From NCBI GenBank assembly GCA_015057035.1, contig SVFC01000003.1, forward strand, positions 1 to 64,000: 64,000 bases of DNA. Reading direction: 5' to 3'. Positions 16,831-24,589 of this stretch are shown here, piece after piece. The DNA is from Lachnospiraceae bacterium. Lineage in GTDB: Bacteria; Bacillota; Clostridia; Lachnospirales; Lachnospiraceae. A program made the translations under genes and the position numbers. The notes below the pieces were generated by a model. The model saw only the letters and a program-made list of their open reading frames with translations, was not told the DNA's origin and did not search any database. The stretch's first letter is position 1. Every line of letters begins with the position of its first letter.

Positions 16831-17358
16831 ATGAGAGTTGGATTAGGATATGATGTTCACAAGTTAGTGGAGGGTAGAGATTTGATCCTTGGTGGGGTTA
16901 CAGTTCCACATACCCTTGGACTTTTAGGACATTCTGACGCGGATGTGTTAACCCATGCAATTATGGATGCGTTGCTTGGCGCAGCGGCATTAGGAGATAT
17001 TGGAAAGCACTTCCCAGATACCGACCCTGAATATAAGGGTGCAGATAGCATGAAGCTCATGGCTCACGTGAGAGACTTGATTGAAGAAAAAGGCTATGTG
17101 ATTGAGAATATTGATGCAACAGTGATTGCTCAGAAACCAAAACTTCGTCCATATATTGACCAGATGGAGGAAAACATTGCTAAGGTTCTTCGAATTGAAA
17201 GAGATCAGATTAATGTGAAAGCAACTACAGAGGAACATCTTGGCTTTACAGGACGTGAAGAAGGTATGGCAGCACAGGCCATCTGTTCACTGGCAACATT
17301 TTATGAAGCAAGTATGCCAGTTGGATGTGACGGTGGCTGTGGCGGTTGTGGGAGATAG
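16831..17358 (+). CDS. ispF: 2-C-methyl-D-erythritol 2,4-cyclodiphosphate synthase
   Basis: Catalyses ring closure to MEcPP in the non-mevalonate isoprenoid pathway. D8, H10 and H42, the metal ligands, are in GYDVHKL and [28 protein letters not shown] and [19 protein letters not shown] are family signatures. The core ends near residue 158. A further tail of about 15 residues contains [10 protein letters not shown], three cysteines among glycines, not part of the standard enzyme. GGAGG is 9 bases before the ATG. The PIG-L gene starts 3 bp after the stop. Confidence 0.95.
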   Translation: MRVGLGYDVHKLVEGRDLILGGVTVPHTLGLLGHSDADVLTHAIMDALLGAAALGDIGKHFPDTDPEYKGADSMKLMAHVRDLIEEKGYVIENIDATVIAQKPKLRPYIDQMEENIAKVLRIERDQINVKATTEEHLGFTGREEGMAAQAICSLATFYEASMPVGCDGGCGGCGR

Positions 17359-17361
17359 ACT

Positions 17362-18135
17362 ATGGGCCTTACAAAAGTAATATTAAATTTTGCAGCACCA
17401 ATTCCAAAAATTGAAAAAATGGACCGTTTTCTGTTTATTGGTCCTCATCCAGATGACATTGAAATCGGAGCTGGAGCCACTGCGGCAAAATTAGTTGCAG
17501 CAGGCAAGACAGTTCGTTTTCTGGTGTGTATAGATGGTAGATTTGGTACAGGCAATGCGCCAGAAGGCGTGTCTGGTGATAAATTAGTGGAATTACGTCA
17601 GATTGAAGCAAGGAATTCCGCACTGAAGCTGGGAGTGAAGGATGTGCAGTTTCTAGGCTTCTGTGATGGTGGATTTTATGAGCAAAAAGATCTCATTGTG
17701 GAGATTGCCAAAGTGGTTGGAGAATTTCAGCCAGATGTGATTTTTGCGCCGGACCCATGTGTTACCAGCGAGTGTCATATAGACCACTTGAATGTAGGCA
17801 ATGCTGCAAAGCAGATTGCGTATTTTGCGCCATACAAGGAGATTATGGAGCAATATGGTGCAGTTGCTGCACCAGTAAAGGCTCTGGCATATTATATGAC
17901 AGCCAAGCCTACGCAGTATATTAAGACATCTGGTTATTTGAAAAAACAGATTGATGCAATTTTTAGCTGCCATCTTAGCCAATTCCCAGAAGGATGTGGG
18001 GATGCGCAGTCTATACCACTATACTTGAGATTGCGCGCGATAGATTTTGGCCTTCGTTCTTTGAAAGGATGCGCAGAAGGATTTCGAGTATTAGGAGTTA
18101 CGCAAATGCATTGTTTACCTGAGGCTGGAAAATAG
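17362..18135 (+). CDS. PIG-L/LmbE-family deacetylase
   Basis: The 257-residue enzyme carries the zinc motif GPHPDDIEIGAGA (about 30-42) and the later histidine pair in SECHIDHLNVG, both diagnostic of the PIG-L N-acetylglucosamine deacetylase superfamily. Members remove acetyl groups from GlcNAc-containing substrates such as GlcNAc-inositol or bacillithiol precursors. The substrate here is not evident. It has no signal peptide. The gene begins 3 bp after ispF with GGGAG as ribosome site, so the two are likely co-transcribed with the EEP-family gene downstream. Confidence 0.87.
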   Translation: MGLTKVILNFAAPIPKIEKMDRFLFIGPHPDDIEIGAGATAAKLVAAGKTVRFLVCIDGRFGTGNAPEGVSGDKLVELRQIEARNSALKLGVKDVQFLGFCDGGFYEQKDLIVEIAKVVGEFQPDVIFAPDPCVTSECHIDHLNVGNAAKQIAYFAPYKEIMEQYGAVAAPVKALAYYMTAKPTQYIKTSGYLKKQIDAIFSCHLSQFPEGCGDAQSIPLYLRLRAIDFGLRSLKGCAEGFRVLGVTQMHCLPEAGK

Positions 18136-18154
18136 AATTGATTTGGGGGAAGAT

Positions 18155-19081
18155 ATGAAACTGGGAAAAATTATTAAGAGGATTTTGGTCGGGATTGGAA
18201 TTGCTGTTTTAGTAATTTTGCTTGTTTGGGCAGTGCTTATGTTTTGGCATTTTCCTGGATATGTACAGAAGACTGCACCAAAGGAAATGGCTGCACAGAC
18301 CAGCAGTCTTCGTGTCATGAGCTATAACATCCGATGCTTAAGTCCTTTGGACTTGGGAGAAAAGAACTGGTTTTACAGAGCGGACTTGGTGATTGACACC
18401 ATCGCGAAGGAAGTCCCTGGAGTCATTGGCTTTCAGGAGGTTACCACCTGGCAGTATGATTATCTCTGCGAGACACTGCAGGACTATGATTCTATTCTTA
18501 CCTTTCGAGATGATTCTCTGATTGCAGAGGCTTGTCCAATCTTTTATCGTACAGATATGTACACCTTGATTGATAAGGATTCCTTCTGGTTATCAGAAAC
18601 ACCAGAAGTGATGAGTAAGGGCTGGGGCGCGGCTCACAATCGTATCTGTAGTTATGTGATTCTTAAGGATAATGCATCTGGTGTGGAGTTTGTAGTATTC
18701 AATACCCATCTGGATCATGAAAGTGAGGAAGCGCGTATTAATGGAATCAAAGTTGTGTTGGATAAGATTCAGGAATTTGGATCTATCCCAGCGGTTCTCA
18801 TGGGAGATTTAAATGCAAAAGAAAATTCTGCAACCTATGCGAGTGCTGTAGAATCCTTTGACGATGTAAAATACCAGACGGAAAACACCATGACCAGCTG
18901 TACCTATCAGAAGTGGGGAGAAGCCCTGGATAGAGATTGTATAGACTACATTATGATTTCCAAGACAGGATTTGAGGTCAACTATTATAAGGTATTAACC
19001 CACACTTATGATGGTGTGTATTCCAGTGACCATTTTCCATTGTGTGCGGAGTTGGTATTTGTCGAAGAAAAAATCAATTAG
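18155..19081 (+). CDS. Membrane-anchored endonuclease/exonuclease/phosphatase-family protein
   Basis: After an N-terminal membrane helix (about 8-30) comes an EEP fold: SLRVMSYNIRC, VIGFQEVT with the metal-binding glutamate, NTHLDHES, MGDLNAKEN and the terminal SDHFPL histidine motif. These residues match Mg-dependent phosphodiesterases such as sphingomyelinase- and synaptojanin-like enzymes. The catalytic domain would face outside the cell if the helix is an anchor. Substrate is unknown; lipid or nucleic acid phosphodiesters are possible. Start 18155 is chosen because GGGGGAAG lies just before it. Confidence 0.8.
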   Translation: MKLGKIIKRILVGIGIAVLVILLVWAVLMFWHFPGYVQKTAPKEMAAQTSSLRVMSYNIRCLSPLDLGEKNWFYRADLVIDTIAKEVPGVIGFQEVTTWQYDYLCETLQDYDSILTFRDDSLIAEACPIFYRTDMYTLIDKDSFWLSETPEVMSKGWGAAHNRICSYVILKDNASGVEFVVFNTHLDHESEEARINGIKVVLDKIQEFGSIPAVLMGDLNAKENSATYASAVESFDDVKYQTENTMTSCTYQKWGEALDRDCIDYIMISKTGFEVNYYKVLTHTYDGVYSSDHFPLCAELVFVEEKIN

Positions 19082-19139
19082 TATTTGACAAATCAATAGA
19101 TTTTGCATAAACTAAAACATAAGTTTTATAAGAAAAAGG

Positions 19140-19420
19140 CTTTGAACAGAAAGAGTAGAGGGTATACTAAGACGAAAGAGAGAAGTTGTCACCGGCTGAA
19201 AGCAACTTTAGTGTTAGTCTTCGAAAGTGCATCTGGGAGCTGATCTGGTAAGGGTAACTAAGCCAGGTACGTTTTGCACACGTTACGTGTTTGAGGAATT
19301 CCTGCGCAAGTGTAGTTGTTTTGCGTGAACGTAGTAAAATATGCTAGGCATTGTGTAGGGGATTCAAATTAGAGTGGAACCACGGATTACTTCGTCTCTA
19401 GGGACGGGGTAATCCGTTTT
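19140..19420 (+). ncRNA. T-box riboswitch, cysteine-specific
   Basis: The 280-base leader ends with the T-box sequence AGAGTGGAACCACGG at 19371-19385 and a terminator whose stem is ACGGATTAC (19382-19390) with GTAATCCGT (19409-19417) followed by T-rich sequence. Upstream is a Stem I with GGCTGAAAGCAAC. TGC at 19228-19230, after the distal stem, is the best candidate for the specifier codon and means cysteine. Uncharged tRNA-Cys would favour the antiterminator and switch on cysE and cysS. The downstream genes support this. Confidence 0.88.
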
Positions 19421-19453
19421 GTGTTTTATATGCAATTAAAAGGAGGACGCGCA

Positions 19454-20140
19454 ATGGGATTCATTCAGGACATCAAGGAAGAAATCAATATAATACGCGA
19501 AAGAGACCCTGCAATTCACTCCAACTGGGAAGTGTTTTTGTACCCAAGCTTTAAGGCAGTTATGATGTACAGAGTGGCTCACAAATGGTATATCAAGGGC
19601 CATTACTTCTGGGCTCGCTGGTTATCCCAGAAAGCAGTAAGAAAAACTGGAATTGAAATACATCCAGGTGCACAAATTGGAAAAGGACTATTTATTGACC
19701 ACGGTTCTGGTGTTATAATAGGAGAGACAACAATTATTGGCGACAACTGTACTCTGTATCAGGGTGTGACCCTGGGTGGTACAGGAAAGGAACAGGGTAA
19801 GAGACATCCAACCTTGGGCAATAACGTAATGGTCAGTGCTGGTGCCAAAGTTCTGGGCTCTTTTACCATAGGCGATAATTGTAAGATTGGTGCAGGAAGT
19901 GTGGTACTGCAAGAGGTTCCAGCAAACTGTACTGTAGTTGGTATTCCAGGTCGCATTGTGAAGAGAAACAAGCAGAATGTGCCACAGGAAGACTTAGATC
20001 ATGGACATTTACCTGACCCAATTCATGAAGAGATGGATCAGTTAGGACAGCAGGAAGAGAAACTGGAACAGAAGGTTGCATCGATGGAAAAAGAAATAAA
20101 AGAATTGCGAGATGCTATTAAAACCATAATTCAGAATTAG
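19454..20140 (+). CDS. cysE: Serine O-acetyltransferase
   Basis: Makes O-acetylserine from serine and acetyl-CoA for cysteine synthesis. The catalytic core contains the hexapeptide-repeat left-handed helix: IEIHPGAQIGKGLFIDHGSG, GVTLGGTGKEQGKRHP and later NCTVVGIPGRIVK. The C terminus ends in a coiled coil (about 190-228) after the usual end of short CysE proteins. Start 19454 is supported by AGGAGG 7 bases upstream. Placed directly after the T-box and 12 bp before cysS, as in Bacillus. Confidence 0.94.
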   Translation: MGFIQDIKEEINIIRERDPAIHSNWEVFLYPSFKAVMMYRVAHKWYIKGHYFWARWLSQKAVRKTGIEIHPGAQIGKGLFIDHGSGVIIGETTIIGDNCTLYQGVTLGGTGKEQGKRHPTLGNNVMVSAGAKVLGSFTIGDNCKIGAGSVVLQEVPANCTVVGIPGRIVKRNKQNVPQEDLDHGHLPDPIHEEMDQLGQQEEKLEQKVASMEKEIKELRDAIKTIIQN

Positions 20141-20152
20141 AAGGAGAACACA

Positions 20153-21592
20153 ATGGAAAACAAATTCAAGTTTTACAACACATTAACAAGAAATATTGAT
20201 ACGGTAATTCCAAACGAAGAGGGAAAGATCGCTATGTACACCTGTGGACCAACCGTATATCATTTTGCACATATCGGCAATCTTCGCAGCTATATTATGG
20301 AAGACGTTTTGGAAAAATCCCTTCGTTACATCGGCTATGATGTAAAACGAGTTATGAACATTACAGACGTTGGGCACTTATCCAGTGACGCAGATACTGG
20401 CGAAGACAAAATGTTAAAGGGCGCAAAACGTGAAAATAAAACCGTTATGGAAATTGCGCAGTTCTATACAGATGCATTTTTCAGTGACTGCCAGAAGTTA
20501 AATATTAAGCGTCCTGACGTAGTAGAACCAGCAACCAACTGCATTCCAGAATTTATTCATATGGTAGAAGTGCTTCTGGAAAAAGGGTTTGCCTATGAAG
20601 CAGGCGGCAACGTGTATTTTGATACCAGCAAGTTGACAGATTACTATGTTTTTTCTTCTGCAGTAGAAAAAGAACAGTTGTTAGAAGGCGTACGTGATGA
20701 CGTAGAAGCCGATGCAAATAAGAAAAATTCCAACGACTTCGTTCTCTGGTTCACCAAATCTAAATTCGAAGACCAGGCATTAAAATGGGATAGCCCATGG
20801 GGCGTTGGTTACCCTGGATGGCATATTGAATGCTCCTGCATCAGTATGAAGCACCTTGGAGAATATATGGATATCCACTGTGGCGGTGTAGATAACATTT
20901 TCCCACATCATACCAACGAGATTGCTCAGTCAGAAAGCTATACCGGACACAAATGGTGTAACCACTGGTTCCATGTAAACCACTTAAACGACCAGTCCGG
21001 TAAGATGAGCAAGTCAAAAGGAGATTTCCTGACAGTTTCTTTATTAGAAAGCAAAGGATATAATCCACTCGTGTATAGAATGTTCTGCTTGCAGTCACAT
21101 TATCGTAAGCCATTGGTATTTTCTTATGAAGCCTTAGACAATATGGTAGCAGCTTACAACAAGTTGGCGAAGAAGGTGGCAGAATTAAAGAATGAAGGCG
21201 ACGTGGATGTGAACAATGCCGTTTATGCAGAGTTAAAGGCTAAATTCGAGGATGCACTTTGCAATGACCTGAATACATCTATGGCAATTACCATTCTCTA
21301 TGATGTATTAAAAGCAGATGTGAACGATGCAACCAAACTTGCATTAATCAACGATTTTGACTACGTTTTATCGCTTGACCTTTACAATCAGGGCGTTAAA
21401 CTTGCAAATCAGAGTGAAAATGCAGGAATTGATGCAGAATTAGAAGCCTTCGTACTTGCAAAAATCGAAGAGCGTGCAGCCGCTAAGAAAGAAAAAGACT
21501 TTGCGAAAGCAGATGCTATTCGTGATGAACTCCTGGCAAAAGGTGTTGCAATCAAAGATACCAGAGAAGGCGTAAAATGGGAGCTTGTTTAA
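20153..21592 (+). CDS. cysS: Cysteinyl-tRNA synthetase
   Basis: Class I synthetase of 479 residues. Signatures: TCGPTVYHFAHIGNLRSY (HIGH-like, with the zinc-binding cysteine), the GWHIECS zinc motif, HCGGVDNIFPHHTNEIAQSE, and KMSKSKG for ATP. The C-terminal DALR-like helical domain is present, so the gene is complete. AAGGAG is 7 bases upstream. Its stop codon overlaps the start of the mini-RNase III gene by one base (TAATG), indicating coupled translation. Controlled by the T-box upstream. Confidence 0.96.
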   Translation: MENKFKFYNTLTRNIDTVIPNEEGKIAMYTCGPTVYHFAHIGNLRSYIMEDVLEKSLRYIGYDVKRVMNITDVGHLSSDADTGEDKMLKGAKRENKTVMEIAQFYTDAFFSDCQKLNIKRPDVVEPATNCIPEFIHMVEVLLEKGFAYEAGGNVYFDTSKLTDYYVFSSAVEKEQLLEGVRDDVEADANKKNSNDFVLWFTKSKFEDQALKWDSPWGVGYPGWHIECSCISMKHLGEYMDIHCGGVDNIFPHHTNEIAQSESYTGHKWCNHWFHVNHLNDQSGKMSKSKGDFLTVSLLESKGYNPLVYRMFCLQSHYRKPLVFSYEALDNMVAAYNKLAKKVAELKNEGDVDVNNAVYAELKAKFEDALCNDLNTSMAITILYDVLKADVNDATKLALINDFDYVLSLDLYNQGVKLANQSENAGIDAELEAFVLAKIEERAAAKKEKDFAKADAIRDELLAKGVAIKDTREGVKWELV

Positions 21593-22026
21593 TGGACAAA
21601 AAGATTAATTCCTATATTAAAGAACAATTTGACATCGCAGATGTAGATATCAAGACCTATTCCCCATTGGCGCTTGCCTATATTGGGGATGGGATTTTTG
21701 AACTGGTGATTCGCTCCATTGTGGTTGGCAAAGGCAATACCAAAGCCAGCCAGTTGCACCAGCACACCAGTCATATCGTAAAAGCCGCCAGCCAGGCCAA
21801 GATGATTGAGGCGTTGGAAGATGATTTAACAGAGGAAGAGGCGGATGTGTATCGCAGAGGCCGTAACGCCAAGTCTCCAACCATGGCAAAAAATGCCAGC
21901 ATGGCAGATTACCGTAAGGCTACAGGTTTTGAGGCGCTGATGGGGTATCTGTATCTGAAGGATGATTTTGAGAGAATTGTGGAACTGACCAAGCTTGGCC
22001 TTGAGAAGGCGAAGATATTACATTAG
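21592..22026 (+). CDS. mrnC: Mini-ribonuclease III
   Basis: A 144-residue RNase III catalytic domain without the dsRNA-binding domain. PLALAYIGDGIFELVIRS is the RNase III signature box with the conserved acidic residues; the second acidic site is in GFEALMGYLYL. In Bacillus this enzyme matures 23S rRNA and sits between cysS and rlmB, as here. The start at 21592 overlaps the cysS stop; GGGAG at 21579 serves as ribosome site. An ATG 15 bases upstream in frame is less likely. Confidence 0.93.
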   Translation: MDKKINSYIKEQFDIADVDIKTYSPLALAYIGDGIFELVIRSIVVGKGNTKASQLHQHTSHIVKAASQAKMIEALEDDLTEEEADVYRRGRNAKSPTMAKNASMADYRKATGFEALMGYLYLKDDFERIVELTKLGLEKAKILH

Positions 22027-22096
22027 ATGCAGATGCACGAAGATGGAACAAGTATTTTCATCGACAAAGTATACAATTATAGAAAGAGGAGAACGC

Positions 22097-22873
22097 ATGG
22101 GATTCGAACATAACGAAAACGAGAGCAAGGGCTTTGTGGAAAATAAAATCGAAGGGCGTAACGCTGTACTTGAGGCATTTCGTTCGGGAAAAACCATTGA
22201 TAAATTATTCGTTTTAGATGGCTGTCAGGATGGACCAGTAAAATCCATTACCAGAGAAGCAAGAAAAGGCGACACCATCATCAACTATGTAACCAAGGAA
22301 CGCTTGGACCAGATTTCTGAAACAGGAAAACATCAGGGGGTTATCGCTATTTCCGCTGCATATGATTACGCAGAAGTAGAGGATATCCTTGCCAACGCAG
22401 AGAAGAAAGGCGAAGCACCATTTATCATTATCCTGGATGGTATCGAGGACCCACATAACCTGGGTGCGATTATCCGTACTGCGAATCAGGCTGGTGCTCA
22501 CGGCATCATTATTCCAAAACGTCGTGCAGTAGGATTAACTCCAACGGTTGCTAGAACATCAGCAGGCGCCATCAACTACACACCAGTAGCAAAGGTAACC
22601 AACATCAGCCAGACCATCAAGGAACTGAAAGATAGAGGTATGTGGTTCGTTTGTGCAGATATGGATGGCACACCAATGTATGACTTAAACCTTACAGGTT
22701 CTATCGGTCTCGTTATTGGGAACGAAGGTGACGGCGTAAGCAAATTGGTAAAAGAGAACTGCGATATGATTGCAACCATTCCAATGAAGGGGGATATCGA
22801 TTCCCTGAATGCATCTGTAGCAACAGGTGTATTGGCTTATGAAATCGTGCGTCAGAGATTGGGTAAGAAGTAG
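22097..22873 (+). CDS. rlmB: TrmH/SpoU-family 23S rRNA 2'-O-methyltransferase (RlmB type)
   Basis: Methylates the ribose of a guanosine in 23S rRNA. The N-terminal substrate-binding domain includes EGRNAVLEAFRSGK; the SPOUT knot carries LDGIEDPHNLGAIIRTANQAGAHGI, VIGNEGDGVSKL and IPMKGDIDSLNASVA, the three family motifs. Length is normal at 258 residues. The start at 22097 follows GAGGAGA; a frame upstream of it overlaps mrnC and has no ribosome site. Neighbouring mrnC and sigH match the Bacillus order. Confidence 0.92.
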   Translation: MGFEHNENESKGFVENKIEGRNAVLEAFRSGKTIDKLFVLDGCQDGPVKSITREARKGDTIINYVTKERLDQISETGKHQGVIAISAAYDYAEVEDILANAEKKGEAPFIIILDGIEDPHNLGAIIRTANQAGAHGIIIPKRRAVGLTPTVARTSAGAINYTPVAKVTNISQTIKELKDRGMWFVCADMDGTPMYDLNLTGSIGLVIGNEGDGVSKLVKENCDMIATIPMKGDIDSLNASVATGVLAYEIVRQRLGKK

Positions 22874-22960
22874 TTTTCGAACAGAAAAGAATTATCATAG
22901 ATAGGAAGTTCCTCTTGAAAAGGGGCGCCTTCTTAAGAGAGATCAAGTGGAGAGATAAGC

Positions 22961-23557
22961 ATGAATTACACCACATATACCGACGAAGAACTGATTCGAA
23001 TGCTTCGTGGAGGACAGACGGATATTACGGACTTCCTCATGGAAAAGTACAAACCATTGGTACGTAAAAAAACCAATGCTATGTACTTAATCGGGGGAGA
23101 AACAGAAGACCTGATTCAGGAAGGCATGATTGGCCTTTTTAAGGCGATGCGAGATTATAAAGAAGACAAGGAAACATCCTTTTTCTCCTTTGCAGACTTG
23201 TGTATCAGCCGCCAGTTATATTCGGCACTGGAAGCCTCTAACCGAAAAAAACATATGCCTCTAAACACATACATTTCTTTTTCAGCAGAAGAGGGAGAAG
23301 ATGGTAGGACTTTAGAGCAGATGGTAACAGAACAGACCATCAGTCCAGAGCAGATGTTAATCGAGCAGGAAGGAAAAGAAGAATTTTTCCACAGATTGCA
23401 AGAAAATTTAAGTGCAATGGAGAAAACTGTGTTATACTTATACTTAGAAGGTAACAGTTATACCAAGATTGCGGAGATTTTAAGCAAGACTCCAAAATCC
23501 ATTGATAACACTCTACAGAGAATTCGTGGTAAGATAAAACAGATGAAGAGTGAGTAG
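22961..23557 (+). CDS. sigH: RNA polymerase sigma factor, SigH type
   Basis: A 198-residue sigma-70 family protein with region 2 (MEKYKPLVRKKTNAMYLIGGETEDLIQEGMIGLFKAM) and region 4 (LSAMEKTVLYLYLEGNSYTKIAEIL then a recognition helix). The region 2 core DLIQEGMIGLFKA is typical of SigH. Position after rlmB matches Bacillus, where yacP lies between them; yacP is absent here. SigH directs early stationary-phase, sporulation or competence genes in Firmicutes. The ribosome site GGAGAG lies about 6 bases before the ATG. Confidence 0.9.
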   Translation: MNYTTYTDEELIRMLRGGQTDITDFLMEKYKPLVRKKTNAMYLIGGETEDLIQEGMIGLFKAMRDYKEDKETSFFSFADLCISRQLYSALEASNRKKHMPLNTYISFSAEEGEDGRTLEQMVTEQTISPEQMLIEQEGKEEFFHRLQENLSAMEKTVLYLYLEGNSYTKIAEILSKTPKSIDNTLQRIRGKIKQMKSE

Positions 23558-23622
23558 ATTGCAGTTCTGCAAGTGATTTTTAGAGAAATGCAACATATTA
23601 TAGAGAAAGGAGAGTGACATGT

Positions 23623-24363
23623 ATGGAATTTAGTCGTGACGGACAGCACACCATTCGTTGTGTGATTACAGAGGACGAAATCTTAGAACTGGGATTTACC
23701 ATTGATGAGATTGTCAGCAATGGCGCCCGCACCCAGGAATTCATGAACCAGATTTTTGATCTGGCTGAGCAGGAATTCCAGACCAAATTTGATATGGGCA
23801 TTAAAACTGTACGTGCAGATATACTGCCAGACCATACGTTGTCCTTGACTTTTTCAGAGCATCCAGGAACCGAGGGTATGATGGAACACCTGAAGGACAT
23901 CGTCAATGGTCTTCTTAGTTCCATTCCTCAGAAGAAATTGGAGGAAGCGAAAAGTAAGATGAACCTGGCGGATATGGCAGGATTTGGTCCAAATGCACAG
24001 AGCGTAGAGAAGAAGAAAGTAGATACAGAACAGAAAACGGAAGATGCTGACAACACAAAAGTCGTAGAACCAATTAAGATTATCGCACTGTTTGCCTTTG
24101 AAGAATTAGAAACCGTAATGCGCTATGCAAAGCAGGTAAAATTAGACAATCTTCCATTCAATCAGTTGTATCGCTTTGAAGATGCATATTTCCTTATGAT
24201 GGATATGACAGGATGTGAAGAAAGCGAAGTAAGAAGTCTTTCGGCCCTTACCGACGAATATTCCGCAGACGTATTTGTAGGCTCTGAAAAACGCGCCTTC
24301 ATCTACGAACACGGCAAATGCATCTTGAAGGAACGCGCGATAGAACAGTTGAGAGAAGTGTAA
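23623..24363 (+). CDS. mecA: Adaptor protein MecA
   Basis: MecA delivers substrates to the ClpC/ClpP protease. The N-terminal domain (about 1-85) starts MEFSRDGQHTIRCVITEDEILELG and the C-terminal domain (about 150-246) contains IALFAFEELETVMRYAKQ and YFLMMD, joined by a charged linker of about 50 residues (KKVDTEQKTEDADN). The two-domain layout and length are those of the family. Start 23623 gives a better spacing to AAAGGAG than the GTG at 23614. A terminator follows 30 bp after the stop. Confidence 0.92.
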   Translation: MEFSRDGQHTIRCVITEDEILELGFTIDEIVSNGARTQEFMNQIFDLAEQEFQTKFDMGIKTVRADILPDHTLSLTFSEHPGTEGMMEHLKDIVNGLLSSIPQKKLEEAKSKMNLADMAGFGPNAQSVEKKKVDTEQKTEDADNTKVVEPIKIIALFAFEELETVMRYAKQVKLDNLPFNQLYRFEDAYFLMMDMTGCEESEVRSLSALTDEYSADVFVGSEKRAFIYEHGKCILKERAIEQLREV

Positions 24364-24393
24364 TTTTAAAACGAAATAAAGAAGTATATAAGG

Positions 24394-24426
24394 TGCCAGA
24401 GAATAATTCATTCTCTGGCATTTTTA
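24394..24426 (+). terminator. mecA terminator
   Basis: TGCCAGAGAAT at 24394-24404 pairs perfectly with 24410-24420 around AATTC, followed by TTTTTAT. Confidence 0.88.
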
Positions 24427-24589
24427 TATAAAAAAACGAAAAGTTGCCAACTCTGTCCCTTTTTTTGTGAGAAATATCAATGATAAAATAAAATGATACA
24501 GAGAGAAGGGAGGGCTAGTCCATTGTACATATGGGGAATTAAAGTAACAAGATAGTAAATTATCTATATATGGGGAAAGGAACACAAAT

